Shown here: positions 8,044 to 24,819 of the stretch, one piece after another
Numbering within the stretch: position 1 is the stretch's first letter
Layout of the letters: each line of letters opens with the position of its first letter
Made by a program: the position numbers and the translations under genes
Assembly (NCBI GenBank): GCA_048262455.1
Contig: JBLXFD010000002.1
Span: 124,001-188,000, forward strand
Direction of reading: 5' to 3'
Origin: Psychromarinibacter sp048262455
Lineage (GTDB): Bacteria; Pseudomonadota; Alphaproteobacteria; Rhodobacterales; Rhodobacteraceae
DNA: 64,000 nucleotides
The notes under the pieces: generated by a model
The model's input: only the letters and a program-made list of their open reading frames with translations
Database searches by the model: none
What the model was told of the DNA's origin: nothing

Positions 8044-9822
8044 TCAGTCTTCCTCGAAGGGGTCCCACTCGTCCTCCACCTCGGGCAGGGCCTGGGCCTC
8101 TGCCTCGGCGGCCAGCGCCTCGGGGGTGCGGATGCCGGTGATGCGGGCGGCGGGGAAGCGGTCGAAGACCGCCTGCACCAGCGGATGGGCGCGCGCCGCC
8201 TGTTCCAGCGCCAGGCGGTCGGCGTCGCGCACCTCGGCCACGGTGCTGGCGCCGCCCTCGGCCACCACGCTGACCGCCCAGCGCACGCCGGTCCAGTCCT
8301 GCAGGCGCTGCGAGAGCCGCGCGGCGAGGTCGCGGGGGGCGTCTTCGGTTGGCTGGAACTCGATCCGGCCGGGGGCGTAGCGGGCGAGGCGCAGGGTGGT
8401 TTCGACCTCCACCAGCAGCTTGACGTCGCGGTTGGCGCGGATCAGCTCGACCACCTGGTCGAAGCGGGCGAAGCGGGCCAGCGCGTCCTCGGGGGCCAGG
8501 GCGCGGGCGGTGGCGGCGCCGCCGGCGCTGCCGCCGGACTGCATCCGCGCGGCGTGGCGGGCGACGGCCTGGGCGCCGGCGCTCTGGTTGCCGCCGCTAC
8601 CGCCGGAGGAGGGCGCGCCGCCGCCGTTGCCGCCGGGCGCCGGGGCCGAGGCGGGTGGCGGCGGGGTGTCCTGCAGCCGCCGCAGCAGGTCCTCGGGGGC
8701 GGGCAGGTCGGCCACGTGGGTCAGCCGGATCACCGCCATCTCGGCGGCCATCATCGCGTTCGGGGCCTGGGCCACCTCGTCCAGCGCCTTCAGCAGCATC
8801 TGCCACATCCGCGTCAGCACCCGCATCGGCAGCCGTCCCGCCATCTCCAGCCCCCGGGCGCGTTCGTCGGGGCCGACGGTGGGATCGTCGGCGGCCTCTG
8901 GGGTGATCTTGATTACGCTGACCCAGTGGGTGATCTCGGCCAGGTCGCGCAGCACCGCCAGCGGGTCGGCGCCGTCGGCGTATTGGGCGGCAAGCTCGGC
9001 CAGGGCGGCGGCGGCCTCGCCGGACATGATCATGTCGAACAGGTCCAGCACCCGGCCGCGGTCGGCCAGCCCCAGCATGGCGCGCACCTCGGCGGCCGAG
9101 GTCTCTCCCGCGCCGTGGGAGATCGCCTGGTCCAGCAGGCTTTGCGCGTCGCGGGCCGAGCCCTCGGCGGCGCGGGTGATCAGCGCCAGCGCCTCGTCGG
9201 TGATCGCGGCGCCCTCGGCCTCTGCGACGCGGCGCAGCAGGGCCAGCATCACCTCCGGCTCGATCCGGCGCAGGTCGAAGCGCTGGCAGCGTGACAGCAC
9301 CGTTACAGGGACCTTGCGGATCTCGGTGGTGGCGAAGATGAACTTCACGTGCGCCGGGGGTTCCTCCAGCGTCTTGAGCAGGGCGTTGAAGGCCGAGGTG
9401 GACAGCATGTGCACCTCGTCGATGATGTAGATCTTGTAGCGCGCCGAGGCGGCCCGGTAGTGCACGCTGTCGATGATCTCGCGGATGTCGCCGACGCCGG
9501 TGCGGCTGGCGGCGTCCATCTCCATCACGTCGACGTGGCGGCCTTCCGAGATCGCCACGCAATGCTCGCAGACCCCGCAGGGATCGGTGGTGGGCCCGCC
9601 CGTGCCGTCCGGGCCGATGCAGTTCATGCCCTTGGCGATGATCCGGGCGGTGGTGGTCTTGCCGGTGCCGCGGATGCCGGTGAGGATGAAGGCCTGGGCG
9701 ATGCGGTCGGCCTTGAAGGCATTGCGGAGGGTGCGCACCATCGCGTCCTGTCCGACGAGGTCGGCGAAGGTCTCTGGCCGGTACTTGCGGGCGAGGACCT
9801 GGTAGGCGGGGGTGTCGGACAT
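8044..9822 (-). CDS. dnaX: DNA polymerase III subunits gamma and tau
   Basis: A 592-residue clamp-loader ATPase of the replicative polymerase. Seen: the start YQVLARKYRPETFADLVGQD, Walker A GIRGTGKTT (49-57), a zinc site with Cys at about 68, 82, 85 and 88 (PCGVCEHC), Walker B/DEVH (IIDEVHML, about 133-140), sensor 1 KFIFATTEIRKVPVTVLSRC and an SRC-type finger. A Pro/Gly-rich linker follows at about 385-440 and then a tau-specific C-terminal region. I see no long A run that would suggest a programmed frameshift to make gamma. Its stop is three bases from the end of the convergent TPR gene. Confidence 0.97.
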   Translation of the reverse strand: MSDTPAYQVLARKYRPETFADLVGQDAMVRTLRNAFKADRIAQAFILTGIRGTGKTTTARIIAKGMNCIGPDGTGGPTTDPCGVCEHCVAISEGRHVDVMEMDAASRTGVGDIREIIDSVHYRAASARYKIYIIDEVHMLSTSAFNALLKTLEEPPAHVKFIFATTEIRKVPVTVLSRCQRFDLRRIEPEVMLALLRRVAEAEGAAITDEALALITRAAEGSARDAQSLLDQAISHGAGETSAAEVRAMLGLADRGRVLDLFDMIMSGEAAAALAELAAQYADGADPLAVLRDLAEITHWVSVIKITPEAADDPTVGPDERARGLEMAGRLPMRVLTRMWQMLLKALDEVAQAPNAMMAAEMAVIRLTHVADLPAPEDLLRRLQDTPPPPASAPAPGGNGGGAPSSGGSGGNQSAGAQAVARHAARMQSGGSAGGAATARALAPEDALARFARFDQVVELIRANRDVKLLVEVETTLRLARYAPGRIEFQPTEDAPRDLAARLSQRLQDWTGVRWAVSVVAEGGASTVAEVRDADRLALEQAARAHPLVQAVFDRFPAARITGIRTPEALAAEAEAQALPEVEDEWDPFEED

Positions 9823-9912
9823 GGGGCTCTCCGTGGAACGGGGCCAACCTATGCGCGGCGGGGCGCGGCGTCCACCGGGTCGGTCAGGGGCGGCCGGGGG
9901 CGGTCCGGAGCG

Positions 9913-10296
9913 TTACAGGCTCCAGAGGATGAAGCCGGTGCCAAGCGCCCCCGCCGCCAGCACGCCCGAGATGATCACGAAGTTCACGTCCTTCAGCGGC
10001 CGGGCTATGTGGCGGTTCAGCCGGTCGCGGGTCCTGCGGGCGTTGCGCTGCGCCGCGAAGAAGGCGACCAGCGCCGCGAGGATGAAGATGCTGGCGACCG
10101 ACTTGGCCGCCCAGGTGGGCTCGAACTCGCCGAACACCGCCTTCAGGCCGATGGCCACGGCCACCGCGGCCATGCCGGTGCGCATCCAGCCGGCGAAGGT
10201 GCGCTCGTTTGCCAGCAGGGTCCGGTCCTCGGCCCAGTCGGTGCGGCGCTCTGCCCAGCCGGTGCGCGGATCTTCCAGTTCCTCGTCGTCCTGCAT
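9913..10296 (-). CDS. YidH-type DUF202 membrane protein
   Basis: A 127-residue inner-membrane protein. After an acidic N-terminus it has the DUF202 signature RTLLANERTFAGWMRTGMAA (about 25-44), then three hydrophobic segments (AAVAVAIGLKAVF, SIFILAALVAFFA, FVIISGVLAAGALGTGFIL). I place the start at ATG 10294-10296, since sequence further upstream is low-complexity and Arg/Pro-rich. Members of this family have no settled function. It lies 90 bases upstream of dnaX on the same strand. Confidence 0.85.
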   Translation of the reverse strand: MQDDEELEDPRTGWAERRTDWAEDRTLLANERTFAGWMRTGMAAVAVAIGLKAVFGEFEPTWAAKSVASIFILAALVAFFAAQRNARRTRDRLNRHIARPLKDVNFVIISGVLAAGALGTGFILWSL

Positions 10297-10395
10297 CGCG
10301 GGGAACCTAGCGCGCGGGTCCGCGGCGGACAGGGGCGGCCTTGATGCGACCGCGGGCGAATCGTAGGCTGGCGGCAGGTGCATGGAGGTGGCGGC

Positions 10396-10710
10396 GTGAC
10401 GGTAGCGGGACGGGCGCGGGCGATGATCCTGTTCCTGCTGACGGTCTGGGGGCTGGCGGTGATTGGCGGCGTGGCCTCGCTGTACATCGTGCCGGAGAGC
10501 GGGGGCGATCCCCGGGCGATGGGGCGGTTCCTGGCCTGGCAGGGGGCAGGCACGGTCATGGCGGTGCTTCTGGCGATCTTTGGGCTGTCGCTGCCGCGCG
10601 GCATGCCATGGCGGCGGGTCAGCTTCGTGCCGCTGGGGCTGCTGGTGCTGGCGATCGCGGTGCTGGCGGTGCTGCTGGCGCGGTCGGGAACGCCGCCGCC
10701 GGGGGCGTAG
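10396..10710 (+). CDS. Small membrane protein of unknown function
   Basis: I choose the GTG at 10396-10398 (104 residues) because GGAGG at 10384-10388 is seven bases upstream; a GTG at 10378 lacks such a site. The protein has three predicted membrane spans (MILFLLTVWGLAVIGGVASL, GTVMAVLLAIFGLSL, VPLGLLVLAIAVLAVLLA) joined by short loops and ends with a Pro/Gly tail. I know no family for it. It is divergent from the DUF202 gene and lies about 340 bases before rplJ, in the place where rplA would normally end. Confidence 0.65.
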   Translation: MTVAGRARAMILFLLTVWGLAVIGGVASLYIVPESGGDPRAMGRFLAWQGAGTVMAVLLAIFGLSLPRGMPWRRVSFVPLGLLVLAIAVLAVLLARSGTPPPGA

Positions 10711-10799
10711 AACACGCCGGTTTCGGGCCGGCGGGAGCGGCCGCGCGCCGGCCACCGTTCATTTTTCCGCGCCTTTGCCCTTTCCTTTTCCCCCGGAAC

Positions 10800-11040
10800 G
10801 CACTAGAGACCCGCCCGTCAGGTCGCCCGTGGATTCGGGACGGCCTGATACTTCGTCCGAGACGGCGGGTGGGGCGTGCCCCATAAATCCTGCCCGAGAC
10901 GGGTAGAGACCAGATTTCTTCGGATCGTTCCCGCAAGGGGCGTTCCGGGGCGAGATTGGCCGGACCCGTAAGGACCCGATGCCGGGCAATTGCCCGGTGA
11001 ACTAGGAGCCGGGGGGTCGCGTGGCCCTCCACACTTGGAG
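10800..11040 (+). promoter_or_regulatory. Long structured rplJ leader, candidate L10-type autoregulatory leader
   Basis: The 337-base gap 10711-11047 has no gene. Its 3' two thirds can form several GC-rich stems, among them CCTGCCCGAGACGGGTAG (about 10879-10906) and GCCGGGCAATTGCCCGGT (about 10981-10998). Ribosomal protein L10 bound to L7/L12 is known to repress rplJL through the mRNA leader in many bacteria, so a leader of this kind is expected here. I cannot match it base by base to the known leader model. Confidence 0.45.
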
Positions 11041-11047
11041 CATGACT

Positions 11048-11566
11048 GTGGATAGAGCCCAGAAAGAGAAAGTGGTCGAGGAACTCGGCCAGATCTTCGA
11101 AAGCTCTGGCGTCGTGGTGGTTGCCCACTACGCGGGTCTCACGGTTGCCGAAATGCAGGATCTGCGCGCGCGTATGCGTACCGCGGGCGGGTCTGTGCGT
11201 GTCGCCAAGAACAGGCTCGCCAAGATCGCCCTGGAAGGCAAAGCGAACGCTTCGATCGCCGACCTTCTTACGGGCATGACCGTGCTCGCCTTTTCCGAGG
11301 ACCCTGTGGCAGCTGCCAAGGTCGCGGAAGACTTCGCCAAGGACAACAAGAAGTTCGAGATCCTTGGCGGGGCTATGGGCGAGACGGCTTTGGACCGCGA
11401 AGGTGTCAAGGCCGTGTCCGAGATGCCGTCGCGCGAGGAGCTTATCGCTTCCATCGTCGGCTGCATCGCGGCACCTGCCGCCAACATCGCCGGGGCCATT
11501 GGCGCACCTGCTTCGAATATCGCGAGCATCCTCTCGACCATCGAGGAGCGCGCGGAAGCGGCTTGA
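11048..11566 (+). CDS. rplJ: 50S ribosomal protein L10
   Basis: A 172-residue L10, the stalk base that anchors L7/L12 to the large subunit. The sequence has AQKEKVVEELGQIFESSGVVVVAHY and GGSVRVAKNRLAKIAL, and a C-terminal helix that binds L7/L12. I prefer the GTG at 11048 to the ATG at 11042: GGAG at 11037-11040 is seven bases from the GTG but only one base from the ATG, and 172 residues is the usual length in this group. First gene of rplJ-rplL-rpoB-rpoC. Confidence 0.95.
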   Translation: MDRAQKEKVVEELGQIFESSGVVVVAHYAGLTVAEMQDLRARMRTAGGSVRVAKNRLAKIALEGKANASIADLLTGMTVLAFSEDPVAAAKVAEDFAKDNKKFEILGGAMGETALDREGVKAVSEMPSREELIASIVGCIAAPAANIAGAIGAPASNIASILSTIEERAEAA

Positions 11567-11638
11567 GGCAATTGGGATACCCGCGCCGGGTTGCAAACCA
11601 TGGCGTTGGAACACATCTAGGAAAACGGAAACAGACGA

Positions 11639-12019
11639 ATGGCTGATCTGAAGAAACTCGCCGAAGAGATCGTGGGTCTCACCCTTCTCGAGGCACAGGA
11701 ACTGAAAACCATCCTCAAGGACGAGTATGGCATCGAGCCCGCCGCTGGCGGCGCCGTGATGATGGCCGGTCCCGCCGCTGGTGGCGAAGCCGCTGCCGAG
11801 GAAGAAAAGACCGAATTCGACGTCATCCTGAAGTCGGCCGGCGCCTCCAAGATCAACGTGATCAAGGAAGTGCGCGCGATCACTGGCCTGGGCCTGAAAG
11901 AGGCCAAGGACCTGGTGGAAGCCGGCGGCAAGGCCGTCAAGGAAGGCGTCGCCAAGGCGGAAGCCGACGAGATCAAGAGCAAGCTCGAGGCCGCTGGCGC
12001 CGAGGTCGAACTCAAGTGA
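11639..12019 (+). CDS. rplL: 50S ribosomal protein L7/L12
   Basis: A 126-residue stalk protein that recruits translation factors. It has the N-terminal dimerisation helices (MADLKKLAEEIVGLTLLEAQELKTILKDEYGI begins it), an Ala/Gly-rich hinge at about 38-52, and the conserved C-terminal domain with EKTEFDVILKSAGASKINVI, KEVRAITGLGLKEAKDLVE and KLEAAGAEVELK. It follows rplJ by 72 bases. Confidence 0.97.
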   Translation: MADLKKLAEEIVGLTLLEAQELKTILKDEYGIEPAAGGAVMMAGPAAGGEAAAEEEKTEFDVILKSAGASKINVIKEVRAITGLGLKEAKDLVEAGGKAVKEGVAKAEADEIKSKLEAAGAEVELK

Positions 12020-12065
12020 TCTTGCCCGGCGGCGGATTTCGCGCCGCTGGCTGACACAGAACAAG

Positions 12066-12095
12066 GGTCGGATCCGGGAAACCCCGGGTCCGGCC
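12066..12095 (+). promoter_or_regulatory. Thirteen-base-pair hairpin between rplL and rpoB
   Basis: GGTCGGATCCGGG at 12066-12078 pairs with CCCGGGTCCGGCC at 12083-12095 (two G-U pairs) around an AAAC loop. No T run follows, so it is more likely an mRNA processing or attenuation element than a full terminator. It is known that the rplL-rpoB gap in enterics holds an attenuator and RNase III site. The rest of the 251-base gap has further short stems but no gene. Confidence 0.5.
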
Positions 12096-12270
12096 GTCCG
12101 CGTCTCAGGAAGGGCTCTTCACGGAAGAGTGTTTCCTCGGGTGCGGTGACCGATCGGGCGGCTGCCGGTGGGACGGCAGCCTGGTATAGATCGGACCCAT
12201 TCGGCCCCAAGGGCGCTTCGCCGGACCCCGACGGCGTCGCGTTTGCGAAGATGAAAGGTGTACTCCTCCC

Positions 12271-16407
<4,137 letters not shown>

Positions 16408-16486
16408 CGGCCCCCGCCGCCGGGGCGCCTTCGGCCTTGCGCCAGGCGTCCCGTCCCTCCCTCACGCCCTCGAATAGGATTCTGAC

Positions 16487-20728
<4,242 letters not shown>

Positions 20729-20755
20729 TCCACGGCTTGCCGCTGCAAGACATCG

Positions 20756-20784
20756 CCCCCGCGCCACATGGCGCGGGGGTTTTT
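20756..20784 (+). terminator. Rho-independent terminator of rpoBC
   Basis: CCCCCGCGCC at 20756-20765 pairs perfectly with GGCGCGGGGG at 20770-20779 across an ACAT loop and is followed by five T. It lies 28 bases after the rpoC stop. Confidence 0.92.
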
Positions 20785-20849
20785 CGTTGCGGTGCCGCGG
20801 CGTGCAGAATTCGCTTCCCCGGCCCGCCGCGATTTGCCATCACAACGCC

Positions 20850-21692
20850 ATGAGCGACGCGCCTGCCAGCACCGACCGGGGGATCCAGGTCCTCGGCCTC
20901 TGCCGCTTCTCGGTGCCGTCGCGCGGCGCCTTCCAGGTCAGCCATCCCGACATCGCCGAGCGACGCGCGATGCTTTACGACCCGGCGCGGCTGGAAGAGC
21001 GGTTCGCCTGGTTCGAGAACGTGCTGCTGCCCGGCATCGCCGCGCAAACCGACCCCGCCTTCCGGCTGGTGTTGCTGCTGGGAGAGGATTTCCCCGAGCC
21101 GTGGCGCACCCGGATGCTGGTGCATGTCGCCGAGATCCCGCAACTGGTGGCCGAGTTCGCTCCGCCGCTGCACCACCGCGAGATCTGCGCCGCCGCCATG
21201 GCCGCCCACGTCGACCCCGAGGCGCAGCTGGTGGCGGAGTTCCGGCTGGACGACGATGACGCGGTGGCGGTGGACTTCACCGAGCGCCTGCGCCGCGACG
21301 CCGACATCGCCCGCGACCTGATCGGGCCCGAGGGGACGCTGGGGCTGGATTACTCCAAGGGCATCGTGCTCTGGGCCCGCGAGGGGCAGGTGGAGCCGCT
21401 GGCGCGTTTCGCGCTGTACTGGACCCCCGCGCTGGCGGTGCTGAAGCCGGTGACCGACACGCGCCACATCCTGGACTTCGAGCATCACAAGCTGTGGATG
21501 AAGATGCCGACCCTAACCCGCAGCGACGCGGTGATGTTCGTGCGCGGCGCCCACGGCACCAACGACAGCCCCATCGCGCAGAAGGGGCCGGGCTACTGGA
21601 TGGGTCCGAAGAAGGCGCGCGAGATCCTGCGGGACCGGTTCCGCATCGACCTGGACGCTGTCACCGCCGCGCTGGCCCGCGCCCGGGGCTGA
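20850..21692 (+). CDS. Putative rhamnosyltransferase family protein
   Basis: A 280-residue protein that resembles the putative rhamnosyl transferase family found in many Rhodobacterales. Seen: QVLGLCRFSVPSRGAFQ near the N-terminus, the segment RLEERFAWFENVLLPGIAAQ followed by TDPAFRLVLLLGEDFP, and the acidic RLDDDDAVAVDFTERLR block (about residues 131-147), which looks like the metal/sugar-nucleotide site of a GT-A type glycosyltransferase. No signal peptide. The acceptor is unknown; a surface polysaccharide is a guess. It stands alone after the rpoC terminator. The ATG at 20850 has no strong ribosome-binding site. Confidence 0.75.
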   Translation: MSDAPASTDRGIQVLGLCRFSVPSRGAFQVSHPDIAERRAMLYDPARLEERFAWFENVLLPGIAAQTDPAFRLVLLLGEDFPEPWRTRMLVHVAEIPQLVAEFAPPLHHREICAAAMAAHVDPEAQLVAEFRLDDDDAVAVDFTERLRRDADIARDLIGPEGTLGLDYSKGIVLWAREGQVEPLARFALYWTPALAVLKPVTDTRHILDFEHHKLWMKMPTLTRSDAVMFVRGAHGTNDSPIAQKGPGYWMGPKKAREILRDRFRIDLDAVTAALARARG

Positions 21693-21718
21693 GGCCCGCT
21701 CTCCAAGACGTTACGGCA

Positions 21719-21743
21719 TTTTGCGAAACCCGATTTCGCAAAA
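21719..21743. promoter_or_regulatory. Perfect palindrome upstream of the acyl-CoA synthetase/ABC locus
   Basis: TTTTGCGAAA (21719-21728) CCCGA TTTCGCAAAA (21734-21743) is a perfect ten-base inverted repeat in an AT-rich patch within very GC-rich DNA, 135 bases before the synthetase start. It has the size and symmetry of a dimeric repressor operator. Because it lies 26 bases after the preceding gene and the right arm extends into AAAAA, a weak terminator is the alternative. Confidence 0.6.
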
Positions 21744-21877
21744 AGTTGCTTTATGCGCGCACCCATCCCAAGATGACCGCGAGGCGACGCGCCTGCTTTC
21801 CGAACGGCGCGCCGTCTTCCCGAGATCCGCAGTCAATAGCGGGCCGGGGCGCCGGATGACGGCACAGGGAGGATCGG

Positions 21878-23848
21878 ATGACGGAGACTGCCGCAACCCG
21901 CGGAACCTGCTCCATTCCCGCGCTGCTGGCGCGGAACGCGCAGGCGTTCGGCGCGCGCACTGCCTACCGCGAAAAGGAGTTCGGGATCTGGCAGTCCTGG
22001 ACCTGGGCCGAGACCGCCGCCGAGGTCCGCGCGCTGGCGCTGGGATACCTGACGCTGGGGCTGGAGCCGGGAGAGCATGTGGCGGTGATCGGCCGCAACC
22101 GCCCCGCGCTTTACTGGTCCATGGTCGCCGCGCAGATGGCCGGGGCAATCCCGGTGCCGCTGTACCAGGACGCGGTGGCCGAGGAGATGGCCTACGTGCT
22201 GGAACATTGCGGCGCCCGCTTTGCCGTCTGCGCCGACCAGGAGCAGGTGGACAAGGTGATCGAGGTGCAGGCCAGCGTGCCGGGGATCGAGCAGATCCTG
22301 TACCTCGACCCGCGCGGCCTGCGCAAATACGACCATTCCCGGCTGCACGCGCTGTCGGAGGTCATGGCCGCCGGGCGCGAGGCCGCGGACCGGCTGGGTC
22401 CGGAACTGGACCGCCGCGCCGGGGGGCTGGGCTACGACGATACCTGCGTGATGCTCTATACCTCCGGCACCACCGGGCGGCCCAAGGGCGTGGTGCTGTC
22501 GAACCGCAACATCATCGAGACCTCGAAGGCCTCCGCCGCCTTCGACAGGCTGCGCGAGAGCGACGAGGTGCTGGCCTACCTGCCGATGGCCTGGGTGGGC
22601 GACTTCATCTTTTCCATCGGCCAGGCCTACTGGACGGGGTTCTGCGTGAACTGTCCGGAAAGCCCCGAGACGATGCACGACAACCTCTACGAGATCGCGC
22701 CCACCTATTTCTTCGCGCCGCCCCGCTACTTCGAGGAGCGGCTGACGCTGCTGATGATCCGCATGGAGGACGCCAGCCGCCCCAAGCGCTGGATGTTCCG
22801 GCGCTTCATGGCCTTCGCCCGCCGGGTCGGCCCGCGCATCCTCGACGGGCATCCCGTGGGCGCCGTGGACCGGGCGCTTTACGCGCTGGGCGAGGTGCTG
22901 GTCTACGGCCCCCTGCGTAGCCGCGCCGGGATGAGCCGGGTGCGGGTGGGCTATACCGCCGGCGAGGCGATCGGGCCGGAGATCTTCGATTTCTACCGCT
23001 CGCTGGGCATCAACCTGAAGCAGCTTTACGGGCAGACCGAGGCCTCGGTCTTCATCACCCAGCAGCCCGACAACGAGGTGCGCGCCGACACGGTGGGGGT
23101 GCCGAGCCCGGGGGTAGAGTTGAAGATCGACGACAGCGGCGAGGTCTTCTACCGCTCGCCCGGCGTCTTCGTGGAGTATTTCAAGAACCCCGAGAGCACG
23201 GCGAAGACCAAGGACCCCGAGGGCTGGGTCGCCACCGGTGACGCCGGTTTTGTCGAGGAGGGCAGCGGCCACCTGCGGATCATCGACCGCGCCAAGGACG
23301 TGGGCAAGATGGCCGACGGCCGCCTGTTCGCGCCGAAGTACGTGGAGAACAAGCTGAAGTTCTACCCCAACATCCTGGAGGCCGTGGTCTTCGGCGCCGG
23401 GCGCGAGACCTGCTGCGCCTTCATCAACATCGACCTGACGGCGGTGGGCAGCTGGGCGGAGCGCAACAACGTGGGCTACGGGTCATACCAGGAACTGGCG
23501 CAGCATCCCCGGGTCTACGAGATGGTGCAGGCCCACGTGGAGGAGGTGAACCGCTCGCTGGCCACCGACGAGATGCTGTCGGGCTGCCAGATCCACCGCT
23601 TCCTGATCCTGCACAAGGAGCTGGACCCGGACGACGGCGAGCTGACCCGCACCCGCAAGGTGCGGCGGGCGACGGTGGCCGAGAAGTACGACGACCTGGT
23701 CCGGGCGCTCTACGACGGGTCCGAGGAGGTGCGCACCGCCACCGAGGTGACCTACGAGGACGGGCGCAAGGGCACGATCCGCGCGACGCTGCAGATCCGC
23801 GACGTGGCGGTGGCCGGGGACGGACCGGCGCGGATGGCGGCGGAATGA
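21878..23848 (+). CDS. Long-chain acyl-CoA synthetase-type AMP-binding enzyme
   Basis: A 656-residue adenylate-forming enzyme expected to activate a carboxylic acid (fatty or aromatic) to its CoA thioester. Seen: the P-loop YTSGTTGRPKG (about 194-204), the VLAYLPMAWVGDFIFSIG stretch, GYTAGEAIGPEIFDFYRSLG then LKQLYGQTEAS (A5 motif) and the hinge/catalytic GWVATGDAGF and RAKDVGKMADGRLFAPKYVE. GGGAGG lies five bases before the ATG. It is the first gene of an apparent eight-gene transcript with a branched-chain-type ABC importer and a PaaK-like ligase, so its substrate is probably the imported compound. Confidence 0.9.
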   Translation: MTETAATRGTCSIPALLARNAQAFGARTAYREKEFGIWQSWTWAETAAEVRALALGYLTLGLEPGEHVAVIGRNRPALYWSMVAAQMAGAIPVPLYQDAVAEEMAYVLEHCGARFAVCADQEQVDKVIEVQASVPGIEQILYLDPRGLRKYDHSRLHALSEVMAAGREAADRLGPELDRRAGGLGYDDTCVMLYTSGTTGRPKGVVLSNRNIIETSKASAAFDRLRESDEVLAYLPMAWVGDFIFSIGQAYWTGFCVNCPESPETMHDNLYEIAPTYFFAPPRYFEERLTLLMIRMEDASRPKRWMFRRFMAFARRVGPRILDGHPVGAVDRALYALGEVLVYGPLRSRAGMSRVRVGYTAGEAIGPEIFDFYRSLGINLKQLYGQTEASVFITQQPDNEVRADTVGVPSPGVELKIDDSGEVFYRSPGVFVEYFKNPESTAKTKDPEGWVATGDAGFVEEGSGHLRIIDRAKDVGKMADGRLFAPKYVENKLKFYPNILEAVVFGAGRETCCAFINIDLTAVGSWAERNNVGYGSYQELAQHPRVYEMVQAHVEEVNRSLATDEMLSGCQIHRFLILHKELDPDDGELTRTRKVRRATVAEKYDDLVRALYDGSEEVRTATEVTYEDGRKGTIRATLQIRDVAVAGDGPARMAAE

Positions 23849-23869
23849 GCCGGGTGCGCGCGGTTTCCC

Positions 23870-23957
23870 CGCCTGCGGCGGCGACCCGCCGGGGGGCTCT
23901 GCCCCCCGCCTGCCTGCGGCAGCCCCCCGGGATATTTATCGACCAAAAGAAGGGGGC
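23870..23957 (+). repeat. Dispersed hairpin repeat, copy B
   Basis: The same architecture as copy A: GGGGGGC (23891-23897) TCT GCCCCCC (23901-23907), then CTGCCTGCGGCAG, then CCCCCCGGGATATTT and an ATCGACCAAAAGAAGGGGG tail. It fills the gap between the synthetase and the first ABC gene, and its purine-rich end forms the likely ribosome-binding site of that gene. Confidence 0.75.
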
Positions 23958-23962
23958 AGGCA

Positions 23963-24781
23963 GTGCTTGACGCGGAAGCGGGCCACGTCACCGAGGACGG
24001 GCGGACCATCGGCGGCGTGCTGATGGAGATGAAGGGCATCACCCTGCGGTTCGGCGGGGTGGAGGCGATAAAGGATATTTCTTTCGACATCCGCGAGGGC
24101 GAGATCCGGGCGATCATCGGGCCGAACGGGGCCGGGAAATCCTCGATGCTGAACGTCATCTCGGGGTTCTACAAGCCGCAGGAGGGCGAGGTCTGGTTCC
24201 GGGGCGCGCGGCGCGGGCCGGTCAAGCCCTACCAGGTGGCGCGGCAGGGGATCGCGCGGACCTTCCAGAACATCGCCTTGTTCGAGGGAATGACGGTGCT
24301 GGACAACGTCATGACCGGGCGCATCACCCAGATGAAGACCGGGCTGGTGTCGCAGGCGCTGTGGTGGGGCCGGGCCCAGGCCGAGGAGGTGGAGAACCGC
24401 GCCCACGTGGAGCGGATCATCGACTTCCTCGAGATCCAGGCGATCCGCAAGGTGCCGGTGGGCCGGCTGCCCTACGGGCTGAAGAAGCGGGTTGAACTGG
24501 CGCGGGCGCTGGCGGCGGAGCCGAAGCTGCTGCTGCTGGACGAGCCGATGGCGGGCATGAACGTCGAGGAGAAGGAGGACATGAGCCGCTTCATCCTGGA
24601 TGTGAACGACGAGTTCGGCACCACCATCGCGTTGATCGAGCATGACATGGGGGTGGTGATGGACCTTTCCGACCGGGTGGTGGTGATGGACTACGGGCGC
24701 AAGATCGGCGACGGCACCCCGGACGAGGTGCGCGGCGACCAGGCGGTGATCGATGCCTACCTGGGGGTGGCCCATGACTGA
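23963..24781 (+). CDS. Branched-chain-type ABC transporter ATP-binding protein (LivG-like)
   Basis: A 272-residue ATPase of the LivG type, one of two for this importer. Walker A GPNGAGKSS at about 53-61, FARTFQN-type Q-loop (IARTFQNIALFEGM), a signature region with PYGLKKRVELARALA in place of LSGGQ, Walker B LLLLDEPMAGMN and the switch ALIEHDMGVVMDLSDRVVV. The GTG start at 23963 is preceded by the AGGGGG end of the repeat element. The liv name marks only the fold; substrate is not amino acids by necessity, given the CoA ligases in the same locus. Confidence 0.9.
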   Translation: MLDAEAGHVTEDGRTIGGVLMEMKGITLRFGGVEAIKDISFDIREGEIRAIIGPNGAGKSSMLNVISGFYKPQEGEVWFRGARRGPVKPYQVARQGIARTFQNIALFEGMTVLDNVMTGRITQMKTGLVSQALWWGRAQAEEVENRAHVERIIDFLEIQAIRKVPVGRLPYGLKKRVELARALAAEPKLLLLDEPMAGMNVEEKEDMSRFILDVNDEFGTTIALIEHDMGVVMDLSDRVVVMDYGRKIGDGTPDEVRGDQAVIDAYLGVAHD

Positions 24782-24819
24782 TCCGGCGATCCGCGCGGCG
24801 CGCATCCGGGGGGCGGTGC

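Noticed and set aside
8044..9822. Programmed frameshift within dnaX for the gamma form
   Set aside because: No A6 or similar slippery run with a following stem was visible in the coding strand.
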